Source: Liolophura sinensis | Taxonomy: Eukaryota > Mollusca > Polyplacophora > Chitonida > Chitonidae | Length of the DNA: 64,000 bases | Assembly: GCF_032854445.1 (NCBI RefSeq) | Contig: NC_088300.1 | Location: 59,122,984-59,186,983 of the forward strand | Reading direction: 5' to 3' | In this document: positions 38,170-50,897 of the stretch, one piece after another | How the letters are laid out: every line of letters starts with the position of its first letter | Position numbering within the stretch: the stretch's first letter is position 1 | The notes under the pieces: model-generated | Databases searched by the model: none | Told to the model about the DNA's origin: nothing | Seen by the model: the letters and a program-made list of their open reading frames with translations, nothing else | Program-made: the position numbers and the translations under genes

Positions 38170-39689
38170 TCTGTATCTAAATATTCATCTTTAACTTTGG
38201 CCGTATTAGGCTGCTGAGAGGCAGACGGACAGGCAGACAGACATATAGACATATAAGTAAACCCCGGCCAAAATATAATTTGGCACAGGTTCTTGTAACC
38301 AAAGGATGCGACCGAATCCCCAGCGGCAACGTGTCATAAGATTAATTGCTCCAACTGGATTAAATGACGAGAAGAATGATAACAAACTTTAAAGATCGTT
38401 ACCTCCGGAAATGGGAGTTAAGTTTTTGCCATACAGCTTACAGCACATGCCACCAGTAGCAAATTTTGTACAGAAATCTTGAACAACGCCTAGGTCACTG
38501 GGGTCACGGTGATAAGGCAGGGAGGGATATAAGAAAACGCAAACAAACCTTATCAACCTTTGTCTCTGATAATACTTTATACACATGCGTCCGTCTATCT
38601 TAATCTCTTAACAACATAACCTCTTTAATTTGGAAGAGGTAAATAAACTGACTTACATAAATGCCACTAAGGCGGCACTTCTGTCAGTTAAACATTTTTA
38701 TCGAAATTAATCCTCAAGGACGTTACTCGCGTTAGTGACCAATTTAATGAGATACTGCGTGTATATAGGCCTTCATTATGTGCAACAAAATATTAAAATC
38801 ATGGGGCCTGGGCGTTCGAAGAATCGTGGAAATGGAGTTGGAATATTGGATATTGACACAAAAATACAGGCGACAAACCCAACACTTTTCATAGAAGGTT
38901 GCAACTGAAGCAGATTTTGCATGAGAAATGTTATATTTTGTGTCATTTCTTACAACTGTCTATCAAATAGTATAGCCACAAAGTTTTGGCATAATTGATA
39001 AACCCAGTTCAAATTTTATCCTTAAGAAAAATATTTCCGCACAGATAAGCTGACCAAATTGTATTCGAGATGAAAAATGAAAAGCTGAAACATCTCTTCA
39101 CATGTACTGTGAAATCTCAACAATAACTTGAAAAGATTTCGCTGAAGATTGACATCAGAAGTGGGCACGTGGTTGAGCGATTGTCATATATGTATACTTA
39201 AGCACAGCAAGGTAATACATTAGACTAACACTACATCTACACATTAATCATAATAGTTGCAATCAGTCAAGCGTAAATTTTAGATGACTTTTACATATTT
39301 AGGTTTATTATTTATTAAAGCTGTGTACAATATGCATGTAAATCAAAATGTTTTTAAACAATATAAAATTTATGTGCTGATAAGAAGAAGAAAAAAACTT
39401 GTGATCTTCTGAAATGGATATGGCAATAATTGTTGGTCAGGTATATTGGGGATATACATGTACCTTGGTAAAACATTCTTTAACTAAAATATTTAAAAGG
39501 AAATAAATAATAAGCTACCGAGTACACATGTAAAGCAGTTGTGTCCCGTTTCACTGTTGTATCTTGTTTTGGTTGATCGCAAATGCTGTAACTTCTCAGC
39601 TGGCTAAAATACAAGCTGTTTCCGGACAATAAATGAAAACAGAAACATTTACATATTTATTTCATTAGCGTATGACGCCATATGTACGT
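38170..39689. other. intergenic, no gene seen
   Basis: AT-rich sequence upstream of GATD1 with no supported coding frame; a cagacagaca-type microsatellite lies at 38220-38250. Confidence 0.5.
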
Positions 39690-39905
39690 TACTAGAATTC
39701 TTTTATGATAGCGGTCAGCTAGCTAGCTTTATGGGTGGAGGAAACCGGAGTGTCCAGAATAAACCAGCGATCTTGGTCAGGTAACTGACAAAACTCTTGA
39801 TTTAAATCCGTAGATGAAGAGATCTGGCTTCGAACACGCGTAGCTGTTAAGTGCTTATCATTTAGACGGATGCTTGCAAAATGCCTGTTAGAGTTATCCC
39901 CCATT
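39690..39905 (-). repeat. SINE family C, minus strand
   Basis: The plus strand reads ttatgatagcggtcagctag, then gtggaggaaaccggagtgtc and ggtcaggtaactgacaaaac, the inverse of the copy type at 43690-44062. It ends 25 bases before the GATD1 start codon, so it probably overlaps the GATD1 promoter or 5' leader. Confidence 0.6.
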
Positions 39906-39930
39906 AAAAGGAGGCGTTACCATTTCCAAC

Positions 39931-42900
39931 ATGTCAGCGCCCAGGGCAAGCTGTCTGATCGTTTTGAGTTCAGCAGTTGAAGGTAGTTTGAGGCCGATGC
40001 ATGCCATTCTCAGCGGATTTGTGTTAATATGTGTTGGCAAACCGTTCAATTCGTGACAGAGTTTGCCTTTGAATATTTATTGTGCGCTTAGTTCAATTTT
40101 ATGGAGACCAGAACTAATGACAGTCGAAAGTCTAGTTGTACATTGTATTAGGGCATTTACCGCTAAGAGAAATCCCACCGAAGAGCTCGCATTTTTGCGT
40201 TATTTTCTTTTTCTTAAATTGTCAGTGCTCTTCTGCACAGCTACCGCAAAAGAGTTTTTTGGGACAAAGTGCCAGATAGTCTAAGACTGCTCTGAAATTA
40301 TGTACGACCATGGATGGCCCCAAACCAACGTCTGAGCGCGCTCCATTTGAAACCCTGATGTAGTTGTCGTTGCAGTGTGTCAAGGCATTTGAAACAAAAA
40401 TTCTTTATCAAACAGCTTTCAAATACATGTCCACGGCCTTAAGTTTGCACTCCATTGTGTCCCTAATCTTATCGTAAGCATAGCACCAATCTGTTATTTC
40501 CTATTCTGCATGGGCCCAAGATTCCTTTGTGATGCTCAGAGCAAACGGCTGTACTGACAGCCTCAACTTGTTTGACACCGACAAGTAACTGTTTCAGGTT
40601 TTTAAAAGGAGCGCGCTCTAACATTGATTTAGGGCCTTCCTTGGCCGAACAAGGTTTTGCCAAACCTATCGTCAGAGCAGACTAAAATACAACTCTTCTG
40701 TGCACAGATACAGATATCCAGCGATACATTTTGACCTTCTTTTGCATTGTAACTAATGTGGCAGTGCCACTTGAATCAGAATTACATCTTTGCAACTAAC
40801 TGAATGTCAGGCCCTTACTTTCTTTCTCTAATGTGTACCCAAAGATACATGCCTAAATAGCTAAGTTATGCGTACAGTTTCGTTAGCTTTCACTTGATAG
40901 CTCTCTTTCCATTAGCATGTAAAAAGGAGATCTGCAGTACGGTGGCTAAATGTCATGATTAATGTACACTGTTGGCCTTTGTGGCTAATGAATAGCACTG
41001 GAAAGTTTGATATGGTGAACTTGTCTTTAAATATTCAGAATTTCAAAATTGCGCTGTAAGCCTGGACTTCACTATGGTATCTGATCAAAGAACATGTACC
41101 AGCAAAACGCCTGCTCCTTTGCAATGGCGACACCATAAGTTTTAAGTAAAACGGCTGTGAACCCAAAAGCCTGTATACATGCACACCTTGGGACAGCACA
41201 GCATCAGTTTCAAAGTGCTTGCTACTCTATTACAAGTGGCATGTGTAGAAGTAGAAAATAAATTTGTATCACAGTTATTAATGCAAATAAAGTGTCAAAC
41301 TTACATTTGCAATAAATGCTGCTGGTATTATTTGTATGTGTATGTTTATTTTATTCAGGTGTTTCCGCACAGTCATTTGTCCAGGCGTTTAAGCTTACAC
41401 ATACAAACTTCTCAATACAGCTGGCTTCTCCAGGGGTAAGGGACCACCAGTATTTTACACCTGGGCCCACTTTCACAAAACTTTGTAAATCAATTTTTCA
41501 AAACTTGCCTTATGTCACACTGTCTTTTAGAAATATTACGTATGAAGTTTTATGAAAGTGAACCGTTTTGTGTGTACAAATAGAATGCACAGTTTAGTGG
41601 TGTCCTGGATAGGTGAATACTGATTTCATTAAAACATCTGCAATCAGTTGAAAATATTACTAGTGGATTCAAGTAATATTTCACGGGTTAAGATTCCAAA
41701 AAAGCAATTTAATGTCACTTGAGAGAACAAAGCTTTTATCCTTTACAGGCCATGGGTACGTTTTCTGACCTGCACCGTGCACGTTTCCATCATTTTCTTT
41801 TCTTGTCATTCACCGTGAAAAGAGCAGTGGAAAAGATCACGTTGCAGGTTGTAGCATGTAACTTTCACCGTGTTATGAAGTCCTAAAAGCTTTGTTATCT
41901 CACACCTTTGTGGACTGTTCATGTGGCTTATGTTTGACATAACCTTACATATTGTAGTCAAACAGGGAGAATTTAATTTTATTAGAACATAAAATATTCA
42001 AATCATATTTAGATCGTAAGTTCTTAAATGCAGCCATTCCAATAGTTAAAGTTGCATCTGTGTTTGAAGTGTTTTAACTGCTTGTATCTACAGTATTTCT
42101 GTGATTCAATTTTCAGGGAAAGGTGACAGAATTTGTTCAACAAGATGAGAATAACAGACGTTGGCTGAATGATTTCCGGACCAAGTCCTACTCCATGCCT
42201 ATCAGCTTAGAATCTATTGACGGTATACTCTAGTTGTTATTGTTTGTTATTAAATAATTTTGAAAGTTTCCAGGACCAGATATTTATTTGTATTGACTTG
42301 TTGTCTCCAAGTTTATTTTAAAATATTTGTCTTTCATTCTCTTATCTCTGTATAAGTCACGCTGTCGGTTGGTGAGTCCAGTTTTTCGGCATCTTATCTT
42401 TTAACATTGGACTTTCACTTGAACTGGGTTCCAAGTGCAAGAAGACATCTACTTTTAGCAAGTTGTCTCAGGTGTTGTGAATTTGCATTTGTTTCATCTA
42501 AAATAAACTAAGATGGTTTCAAAATCCAAATCTTTTCACTGATCTTTTTTTAACCTTAAATGCAGAAATTCCATAAAATATTAATTTTACCAGAGAACTG
42601 CTGACTGAATATGCAGGCCATTATTTCTTTTTGTATAAATGATGATTTGGTGATAAACTAAACACAGGCTGATGTATAACTGTTATACTTTATTTCAGCG
42701 GCTCGCTACTCTGCCCTGTTGATACCTGCAGCTCCAGGAGCCATCCATGACCTTGCCACTAACCAGCATCTTGCCCAGATTGTCCAGCATTTTGCCAAAG
42801 AAAACAGTAAGGACTGTAAAGATAGCCTGCCAGAGATTAAAACTTTTATCAGTCACTGTAAACCCAGTGGCAATGTCTTTAATGTCTGTATTTAGGAAGA

Positions 42901-45900
42901 GTGGTTAGAGCAAGTAAACAGGACTGATTGGCCAGGAGTCAGTATAATGTGACTGGGGGGTGTCATGCCTGGTATCTTCGGCATGATATGTCATTGGTGG
43001 CAGCACTTTGGCGGCATGGACTCGTCCTGCCACAAGAAGACACTTTATATGGACACACAGCTAATAACTCCTCTTCGTACAATTTTTTAAGTACAACATG
43101 CAAACATTCGTTCAAGCGTCCTGTTTAGGAAGTGTGTGTGTGCAAGGATCTGCCAGAAACCTGCGCATGGTCACAGGTTTACCCCTGGTCCTGCCCAGTT
43201 TCGTCCTAGCATAATGCTAGTGGCCATCGAATAAGTGAAATATTCTTGAGGACACTTAATACACCTATTAGATAGTTCCAGTCCAACTCATGCTGGCTTC
43301 CTCTCCGGCGTACGTGGGAAGGTCTGCCAGTAACTTGCAGATGGCTGTGGGTTTCCCACAGGCTCTGCCCTGTTTCCTCCCACCATAATTGTATAAGTGA
43401 AATATTCTTGAGTACTGCATAATACACCCATCAAATACTAAATGAAATACACCTATCAAATAAATCTATTTAGGAAGTTATTATGACATGGTTGTAATAT
43501 TGTTGATGCGTGGTAAAGCTGTAATCATTCAGTGAATGGAGAAAGTAGTAGTTATCTCCACCCTGTTGAGTAAGACTGGGATAATTGTGGGATGGATGGA
43601 CCTTGAGTTGATACTAGGCTTAGCATCATGTCACAAGCAACCAGTCAAAAATGCTACGATGGTAACATCATGTAGATGTTATTAAATACAACTGTACCAT
43701 TTTGGGAGTGGGCCATGGTTAAGTAAAGGTGCTTACCTTTGAATGGCTAGGACACACAAGGTGTAGGTTCAAACCCAGCCTTGGTCAGGGAATTTGTAGC
43801 ATCTCCCGCTCTCATTGTTTCTAGGGCCTTGTTGACAGGAATTGGTAGACGATGTTCACGTGCCTGTTCAGGAAAGACCACCTGCGCTTTGCCAATATGG
43901 CTTGCATATTTGTATGTCACACATGGGGAAAGCAATTAGGCACATGCCAACGGTCAGAGGTTTACACAGGTGCTTCAGTTTCCGTTTTGCCATCATATAC
44001 TATAATACACTGTAAGACAAAAATTATTGAGTGTGAAGTTAAACAACAGTCAATCAAATGAAGTCAATAAAATTTTATTTTGTACTATATTATTTGTACT
44101 TGGTCATATGTGGGAAGGTCTTCCAGCAACCTGCCGATGGTTGTGGGTTTTCCCGAGCCTGGTTTCTTCTCACCATAATGCTCACCGCTGTCATATAAGT
44201 GAAATATTCTTGAGTAAAACGCCAATCAAATAAATAAATAAATAAATCATTTGTACTGTGGTTGACCATGTTTAGTTATTTACTACAAAAAGTGTACTTA
44301 TGTTTCAGAGCCACTTTGTGCAATAGGCCCTGGTGTAGCTGGGTTGTGTGGTGCCAGACAGGAAGATAAGAAGTCCTGGAGCTTTGCAGATTACAGTATG
44401 ACAGCTGTGAGTCTACAAGCACCAGTTATCCTCTCAGCTAAAGTTGATAATGCGATTGTTGAAATACCTACTTTTTGTGTGTTAAACGACAAATTGAAAT
44501 GCAGTTTATTCAACTTTTATCTTTTGATTGTGGCTAAAAATTATCTTTGGTGGCTCAGTGAATTTTTTATCAGTCTGTGTAGAAAAATACCCTCAGAATG
44601 CACTTAAAACAGTGTCAGGTGAACATGTGAAAAGGTTGGAAGAAACAGGGTATAGTCTAAGAGAATCTGAATGCTGCCTGTATGGCATAGTTGTGATGTT
44701 ACACGCAATAACTCCTGGAAGAAAGTAAAATGTAGGTTGAATGACACTCTCACACCTACCGCCAACCCACCCACAAAAACTAGCCTCATTCTTCCAATGG
44801 GGCCTCCGTTACCAAGTGGTTAACCTGCTAGTGCGGTATAGGGACTCAAGAGCCTCTCACCAATATGGTTGTTCAAGCTCTCTCTCACTTCCTCTCCTGT
44901 CGTACATGGAAACATATGAAGATTTCCCCCAGGCACTGCTTGATTTCTTCCCATCATAATACTGGTCGCTGTTATAAATTTATTTATTTGATTGGTGTTT
45001 TACGCCGTACTCAAGAATATTTCACTTATACAGCAGCGGCCAGCATTATGGTGGGAAGAAACTGGGCAGAGCCCGGGGGAAACCCACGACCATCCGCAGG
45101 TTGCTGGCAAACCTTCCCACTTACGGCCGGAGAGGAAGCCAACATGAGCTGGACTTGAACTCACAGCGATCGCATTGGTGAGAGACGTCTGAGTCATTAT
45201 GCTGCGTTAGCACCCTAACCAACTAAGCCACGGATTTCAGTTATAAAAGTGAAATATTCATGAGTATGGCATAAAACACCAATCAAATAAATAAATAAAT
45301 CATTCTTCCACTGTTACTGGTGACCACCTTTCTAAAGACAGGCTTTGCCTTGTTATTTCTTTCGAGTCCTGAGAATTCTTTTTTTCTCTTTATTTTATGT
45401 CATGGGTGTAGAATATTTTGCTTAAAGGATGGCATTTAGTTTATGGGTGAAAAAGATAAGGTAGAAGAAAGCACCTCGGGTATTAGCAGGTACTTGCAAA
45501 ACTTTTCTGTGTCAAGTCACATCCTATTTAGCAAGAAATGAATCATTTTGTCAACCTGACAAATATTACGTAAGGGAAATCGTTAAGCACATCATTAAAC
45601 ACCAAGTGAAAAAATAAATTTAAATGATTCTCTCTCAGTATTTGTATTCTTTTTTTTTTTTTGCAGCCCTCAATATTTGAAATCGCACGTACACCAGAAT
45701 TTGCTATTCTACCCATTTTATTGGAAGATTTCATCAAAGACAGTGGTGGCAAATATTCCAGTAGGTGTTTATTTCTGAGAGATAAAATATCAGAAATCCC
45801 AATTCATGCAAACTGGTAGAAAAAGTCAAAATAGTTTAATCCTGTACAGTTCTCTGATCTCTAAAGCAAAGAAAACACTAACATGAAATGTCGGATAAAA

Positions 45901-46144
45901 GACTATTAAACACTGTCCATAGAAATGGCTATATACTTTTTCTAGAATTTTTTCAAACAACTATCAAAAACTTCGGATTCTACAATGGCCTTTTCTACAT
46001 GTACTTAATATATATTTGTTATTTGCAGGCAGTGAATGTGATGCTGTACACATCGTGGTGGATCGACATCTGGTGACAGGACAGAACACACAGTCCACTC
46101 TGATAGCTGTTCAAAATCTGATCTTACTCTGTACTCACAAGTAG
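39931..46144 (+). CDS. GATD1: GATD1-like protein (DJ-1/PfpI-like, glutamine amidotransferase-like class 1)
   Basis: Complete seven-exon model: 39931-39982, 41359-41435, 42117-42222, 42699-42806, 44309-44406, 45667-45760 and 46029-46144, giving 216 aa, close to the vertebrate length. All introns are GT-AG and phases 1,0,1,1,0,1 join without a break. The N-terminus [18 protein letters not shown] runs into [12 protein letters not shown]; then [55 protein letters not shown] around Cys118, and the C-terminus [20 protein letters not shown], all strongly GATD1-like. The family (also called PDDC1) has the DJ-1/PfpI fold; its biochemical role is not well defined. Cys118 sits at the nucleophile-elbow position. 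Introns 4 and 5 hold several SINEs. The start is set by a short exon whose split glycine codon matches the exon 2 acceptor. Confidence 0.93.
41461..41565. repeat. 105-bp fold-back element in GATD1 intron 2
   Basis: The left end gggcccactttcacaaaact and the reverse complement of the right end, cggttcactttcataaaact, match over about 16 of 20 bases. It lies 26 bases after the exon 2 donor. Confidence 0.65.
42912..43115 (+). repeat. SINE family B-like, 5'-truncated, in GATD1 intron 4
   Basis: It contains gtcagtataatgtgactggg, ggtgtcatgcctggtatctt and cggcatgatatgtcattggt followed by gcagcacttt, the central part of the bivalve-type V-SINE as I recall it. It shares the cagtataatg and gcagcact motifs with the copies at 12757 and 47848. 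Confidence 0.6.
43135..43468 (+). repeat. SINE family A, two copies in tandem, GATD1 intron 4
   Basis: The first body ends near 43274 after gtgaaatattcttgagg. A second body begins at once with ttccagtccaactcatgctg and ends near 43443. A third partial tail (acacctatcaaataaat) follows. Neither body has a complete tRNA head. Confidence 0.85.
43690..44062 (+). repeat. SINE family C, near full length, GATD1 intron 4
   Basis: The head carries a B-box-like aggttcaaacccagcct. The body has tgccaacggtcagaggttta and caggtgcttcagtttccg. The end is attgagtgtgaagttaaaca followed by acagtcaatcaaat. It differs from family A in the body but has a similar tail. Confidence 0.65.
44104..44248 (+). repeat. SINE family A, 5'-truncated, GATD1 intron 4
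   Basis: It starts at atatgtgggaaggtcttcca and ends in aatcaaataaataaataaat. It lies only 60 bases before the exon 5 acceptor of GATD1. Confidence 0.88.
44799..45303. repeat. nested SINEs: minus copy inserted into plus copy, GATD1 intron 5
   Basis: The outer plus-strand family A element (44799-44978, resuming 45240-45303) is split by a full-length minus-strand copy at about 44979-45239. The duplicated insertion target gttataaa is at 44971-44978 and 45240-45247. The inner copy is much less diverged than the outer, in line with a younger insertion. Confidence 0.88.
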
Positions 46145-46420
46145 GTTTTCTCATTTCTCAGGAAATCTCATGCTTTCAATATGTACTGTTATTGCCCATG
46201 TTATGTAATACCTTAAATATAGGTTCTCTTATTGCATATGTAATCAGATGCCAGGCATAAGCAGGTTCTCTTATTTCTGAAGACATCTAACGATATAAAA
46301 ATGTACTCTTATTGCCCATGTTGTGTAATGCCATAAGTATAGGTACTTTTATTACCAGTAACCTGATGCCATGCATAAGTAGATTCACTTTTTTCTCAGG
46401 AAATGTAATGCTACAAATAT
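46139..46420. repeat. ~119-bp tandem repeat starting at the GATD1 stop codon
   Basis: Three copies begin aagtaggttttctc (46139), aagcaggttctctt (46259) and aagtagattcactt (46377), each followed by cagg/gaag, then tatgtactcttattgccc and gatgccaggcataa-type sequence. The first copy begins in the last sense codon and stop codon of GATD1 (AAG TAG), so the array forms its 3' untranslated region or flank. Confidence 0.8.
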
Positions 46421-46599
46421 GTACTCCTATTGGCTGTTTAGTCAGATACCAGGCATTTGTCAGGAAAGCTGATGCACATACTCTTATGGCCCATTATATC
46501 TTATGTGATAAACAGGTAGGCTTGGTGTTAATGCCCGTGAAAATAAGTACGTACTATGGGATGTAATGAGTTGGTGCAATGTACTCTTGTTGCCTTGGT

Positions 46600-46839
46600 A
46601 GGGCTTCTGTGTCCTAAGGATAGCATACTAACACAGTACTATACCTCAGAAACCTCTCACCAATCCAACTGCTGTGAGTTCAACTCCAGCTTATGCTGGC
46701 CTCCTCTCCGGCTTTACGTGGGAAGGTTTGCCAGCAACCTGTTTCCCTTGGTTTTGCCCAATTTCATCCCACTGTAATGCCGGCGACTGTCATATAAGAG
46801 AAATATTGTTCAGTATGGCGTATAACACATTAAATAAAA
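46600..46839 (+). repeat. SINE family A, diverged full length
   Basis: The head gggcttctgtgtcctaagga is followed by ctctcaccaatccaactgct and the B-box region gtgagttcaactccagc. The body includes acgtgggaaggtttgccagc. The tail is short (cacattaaataaaac). Confidence 0.8.
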
Positions 46840-47847
46840 CAGTTAGTATTGTAGCTCAATTAATCTGATGCCAGACAGACAAGTTTCTGGACATTTTTTT
46901 GAAATTTCTCATTGCTTCAAGTTATGTTTTCATACTTTTAACTACCCGAACTTTTCTTAAAAATCATAGCTCTCAGTTGATAGCTGCACATGTATTTGAT
47001 ACTCTCAGCTGAATGTAAAAGCTGACATTGATATTGCAGACCAGATGATTTGTTTTTCACACCTGTGCACAAAATTAGATATTTGCTACCTATGCAAGAT
47101 TAATTATGCGAAATGCACGCCATGTCATAGTATCTTGGCCTTCTTTGACATTACTGACTGTGAAGACAGGTTACAACTTCTATGGTTGTCGGACATTTGA
47201 TACTGTTCTGTCTTCCACACATTTTTGTACTAGTTTAGGGAATGAGTGATTCATTTTATGTGGTGTAAATTGATATAGTGACTCAATTGTTGCTCATTAG
47301 GTGATCTTACTAGCAGAACTATACACAATTATATCTTCCCTCTTATACTCATAACTGTGGGGGGGGTGTAATCTATTATCCTTCCTGCACTTAGGCTTTT
47401 GAGGAGAAGTAGTTAAAGTAGGATACACCATGATACATTTAGATCTTAACGACACAAGTTCCTGAATTTTTTTGTGCTGGGTTTTGTGTTAGGTTAAGTG
47501 CAATTTCAAGGAATATGTGATTATATGAAGTATCGTAACTGTATTTGTCTTATAAGCTAGTATAGGCCATAGAATGAGGCTTTTTATATGTCAAGTAAAA
47601 TGTCATTCCACCCTCCAAACAAACCTCAAAATTCTTTTTTAAGGCATTTCTCAGAATCAGGAAGAATGTTCAGTGAGTAACTTATACAAACTGGACGAAA
47701 TTTTAGATCATGTACTTGAAAATCAATGTCTTGTCTCATTTACTTTTAATTTTATTTACAACATTCATACTCACAAGGATGTTAATTTATCACCTGTTTA
47801 GATAACAATAAACTCCGTAAACTTGGGTCTTCCACGGCCTAATGATC
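46840..47847. other. intergenic, no gene seen
   Basis: AT-rich sequence between two SINEs with no supported coding frame. A G-tract is at 47359-47366. Confidence 0.5.
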
Positions 47848-48178
47848 AGCCCCGATAGGACAGTTGATAGAGTGTTCACTTCGGGAGCGGTAGATCCAGG
47901 GTCAATCCTAGATCGAGTCACACCTAAGTCCTTAAAAGAGGAAGTTCAGCATGGTTGACCTGTATCAGTATAATGGCTCGGATGGGTCAGCTTACTTGCC
48001 TTTGGTAAGCGTCGTAGTGAAGCAGCACTAAATAAAATAGCGCTGTGGAAATCCATCTTGCAACAAGGAGGCACATTGAAGTATGTTTGCTCACTCTAAG
48101 GTTTCCTTTGTCCTCATGTGACTGAAAAATTGTTAAGTACGACGTTAAACCCCAAGCACGCACTCACTCACTCAATCA
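47848..48178 (+). repeat. SINE family B, full length
   Basis: The tRNA-like head begins agccccgataggacagttga and continues to a B-box-like gatccagggtcaatccta. The body and end match the copy at 12757, ending gacgttaaaccccaagcacg followed by cactcactc. This copy shows the complete head that the other has partly lost. Confidence 0.78.
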
Positions 48179-48179
48179 C

Positions 48180-50380
48180 TCCATGGCCTTATGCTGATTT
48201 GAGTCACCCTTGTATATTTGTTTAATAATATCACCTATGTCGCATTATAGAACGATCGAACATCACCTCTATTTTTTACCTTGTTTTTTACCTTATTTTT
48301 CTATCATTGTTTATAACTCCTCTTTGATAGACATTCCAGTGTCATTCTTAAACACAATCGGTACTGATTTCAATATTTCTTGAAAGTTACTCTTCTATTT
48401 TCTGTTGGTTCCATTTCAGACAAACTAAACATGGTGGAGGGAGATAACAGCATGTCTATAGGTCTTCTTCCCAGGAAATTAGGCGTCTCAACTTTGACGT
48501 GACTAACATGAGGGTATCCATTCTGGGAACGAATTGATTGAGAAACTTTGATCTTCAAAGATTCTAATGTTGATTGAAAGAAAATATAACACCAGTCACT
48601 GTTGTGATTTTGTTCAAAACCAGATAACACTTTTTGGGTGTTTTTTTCCCCAAATATTCAAGATACTCTGATTTAAAAGAATTGTTCCTAAAATTCTCTC
48701 AGAGTTTGTGATAAAGATTTACTGACATCCAAATTAATCAGCAATTCCTATTTTCTTTGCCTTGAAGATCGTTGCTTTTACGTGACGAGTTAGCAAATAT
48801 GTCTCAATGTTCCCAACTGCCCTTTCCTTGAGAATTTCCTTGTCTATCGTGCTGAAGTGTCGTTAAGCCGTATAATCCTTCATTCACGTTGTTTTGTTTT
48901 ATTGGAGAACGTCATTAGTGACTTTTTAGGCAGATTTGTAAAGAACCTGGAAAGTTTAGTAGTTTTTTACTTGGCTTCAGATCTGCGAGGTTTTGTCGAC
49001 AGGTAAATCAGACTGCTGTCAGATACATAAGTGACACATTCTTGTGGACATACATTTCTGTATTTGAAATGAAGAACAGAGTAGACAATATTTTTGCAAT
49101 TGGAGAGCAAACCTCCTTCAGTACTCTGGCTCTGTTCTGAGTTATAAAGATTGAAGTCTGTTTGTTAAGTTTGTTAAAACATTCAAATACGATAACGAAA
49201 TTGGTTTGGTTTCCTCCCACCATAATGCTGGCTGCCCTCGTATGAATGAAATACTCTGGAACATGGCGTAAAACACCAAACAAATAAATAAATCAAATAA
49301 GTGAAATATCATTGGGAACAGCATAGAACAACAATCATACAAGTCAAATTCTGAGAAAGTAGCAATTTTGTACATGATCTGTCATTCGCCATTTTGTTTC
49401 TACATTTATTGTGGATAAACCATAAGTGTTGCACGGCTCCCCATGGTTTGCGGTAGGTTGAGAAACCTTCCACATGAGTATTCTTTCCATTCTTAAGGGA
49501 CCAGTTTGAAATGATTTAATGCAGTGAATGCAGCATTTCCAGGCATTGGCTGGAAAATTTGCATTAATTGGTACAGGGCTTTGGATTTGTGAAGTTAACG
49601 TTAGGGAATTAGCAAGGTTGTTTGTGACACACGCGAAGACTGGAAGTGCTTAAACGTGAATAACTCGATCTGAGTTTCGACTGTGGCAACATTTATTGCT
49701 GTCGTTCTTGTGTGGACGGTGTAGGGCAGACATCATGGATGTCGAAGTATGTTTGCTCAGTTAGTGTGGAAAACAGAAATATGACGCCATGGCTAATTAC
49801 GAACAGTGACAAGAGCTACTTATTTAAACATAAACAAGTTCACTACTTACAGTGTTTGTCAAGGAACGTTAAATGGGTTATAATTTTCTGAGCAGTGAAC
49901 GATGCTGGCTGTTCCTGGAGAGTTCTGATGTTAATATAATGAAAGTTAGTGCATTGATGTGTTCAAGAAAAGACTCTACCCGACCTAAAGTAATTAAAAT
50001 GGATACATATTTGTTTATGATTTCCTGTTGTTATGATTGTGAAGGTATAAATGTATTTGTACTTCCGTGGTGTGCTCCAGTAAGCTGTATAAGTGATTTT
50101 GTTGACGAAGTTGCAGACTCACACCTGTAAATTGTACACAGATAGTTAACATTTTAATCTACGCATACCTATAGTCATCAATCTTCGTTCTTGGTTTTTC
50201 GTTTTTAATCTGCTTTAATCGTATGTGTTACAAATAAATGAAATATATGTACGTGTAACCCTTATGGATGTCTGTTGTATTTCTCATTTATATCTAAGGT
50301 TCTGTGTTTGATTAGGCATATTCTGTGTATGCTATGAAGTTTCATTGTAATGGTTTAGCACACTTGAATTTTCGTTTATG
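48180..50380. other. intergenic, SINE remnant only
   Basis: A plus-strand family A end at 49201-49345 (tttcctcccaccataatgct, gcgtaaaacaccaaacaaat, with a second degraded tail). The minus-strand frame at 48370-48630 (86 codons) has gene-like composition but no domain or splice partner. The frame at 49873-50130 is also unsupported. Confidence 0.5.
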
Positions 50381-50897
50381 TTTTTTGATTGGTGTTTTAC
50401 AGCGTACCGAAGAATATTTCACTTTTATAACTACGGCCAGCATTATGGTGGGAGGAAACGGGTTGAGCCCGGACGAAACCAAGGACCATTCGCAGGTAGG
50501 AAGCCAGCTTGAGCTGGACTTGGGGGGCCTCCGTGGCTCTGTTGGTTTGCGCGCCAGCGCAGCGTAACGACCCAGGAGTATCTCACGAATGCGGTCGCTG
50601 TGAGTTCAAGTCCAACTCAGGCTGGCTTCCTGTCTGGCCGTAAGTGGGAAGTCTGTCGGCAACCAGCGGATGGTCGTGGGTTTTCCCCGGGCTCTGCCCT
50701 GTTCCCACCCACCATAATGCTGGTCGCCGTCGTATAAGCGAAATATTCTTGAGTACGGCGTAAAACACCAATCAAATAAATAAATAAATAAACGAATGAA
50801 TTGAGCTGGACTTAAACTCACCGCGACTGCATTGGTGAGTTGCTTCTGGGTCATTGCGCCGCGCAGGCGTGCTACCCCCTTCGGCCACGGAGGTCCC
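50381..50897. repeat. nested SINEs: plus copy inserted into minus copy, with 13-bp target duplication
   Basis: The outer minus-strand family A copy spans 50381-50521 and 50801-50897. The inner plus-strand full-length copy spans 50522-50800, with head ggggggcctccgtggctctg and tail aataaataaataaacgaatg. The exact direct repeat ttgagctggactt at 50509-50521 and 50801-50813 is the duplicated insertion target inside the outer SINE. Confidence 0.93.

Noticed and set aside
48370-48630. 86-codon minus-strand frame with protein-like composition
   Set aside because: No recognisable motif and no neighbouring exon on that strand; length is within chance for this base composition.
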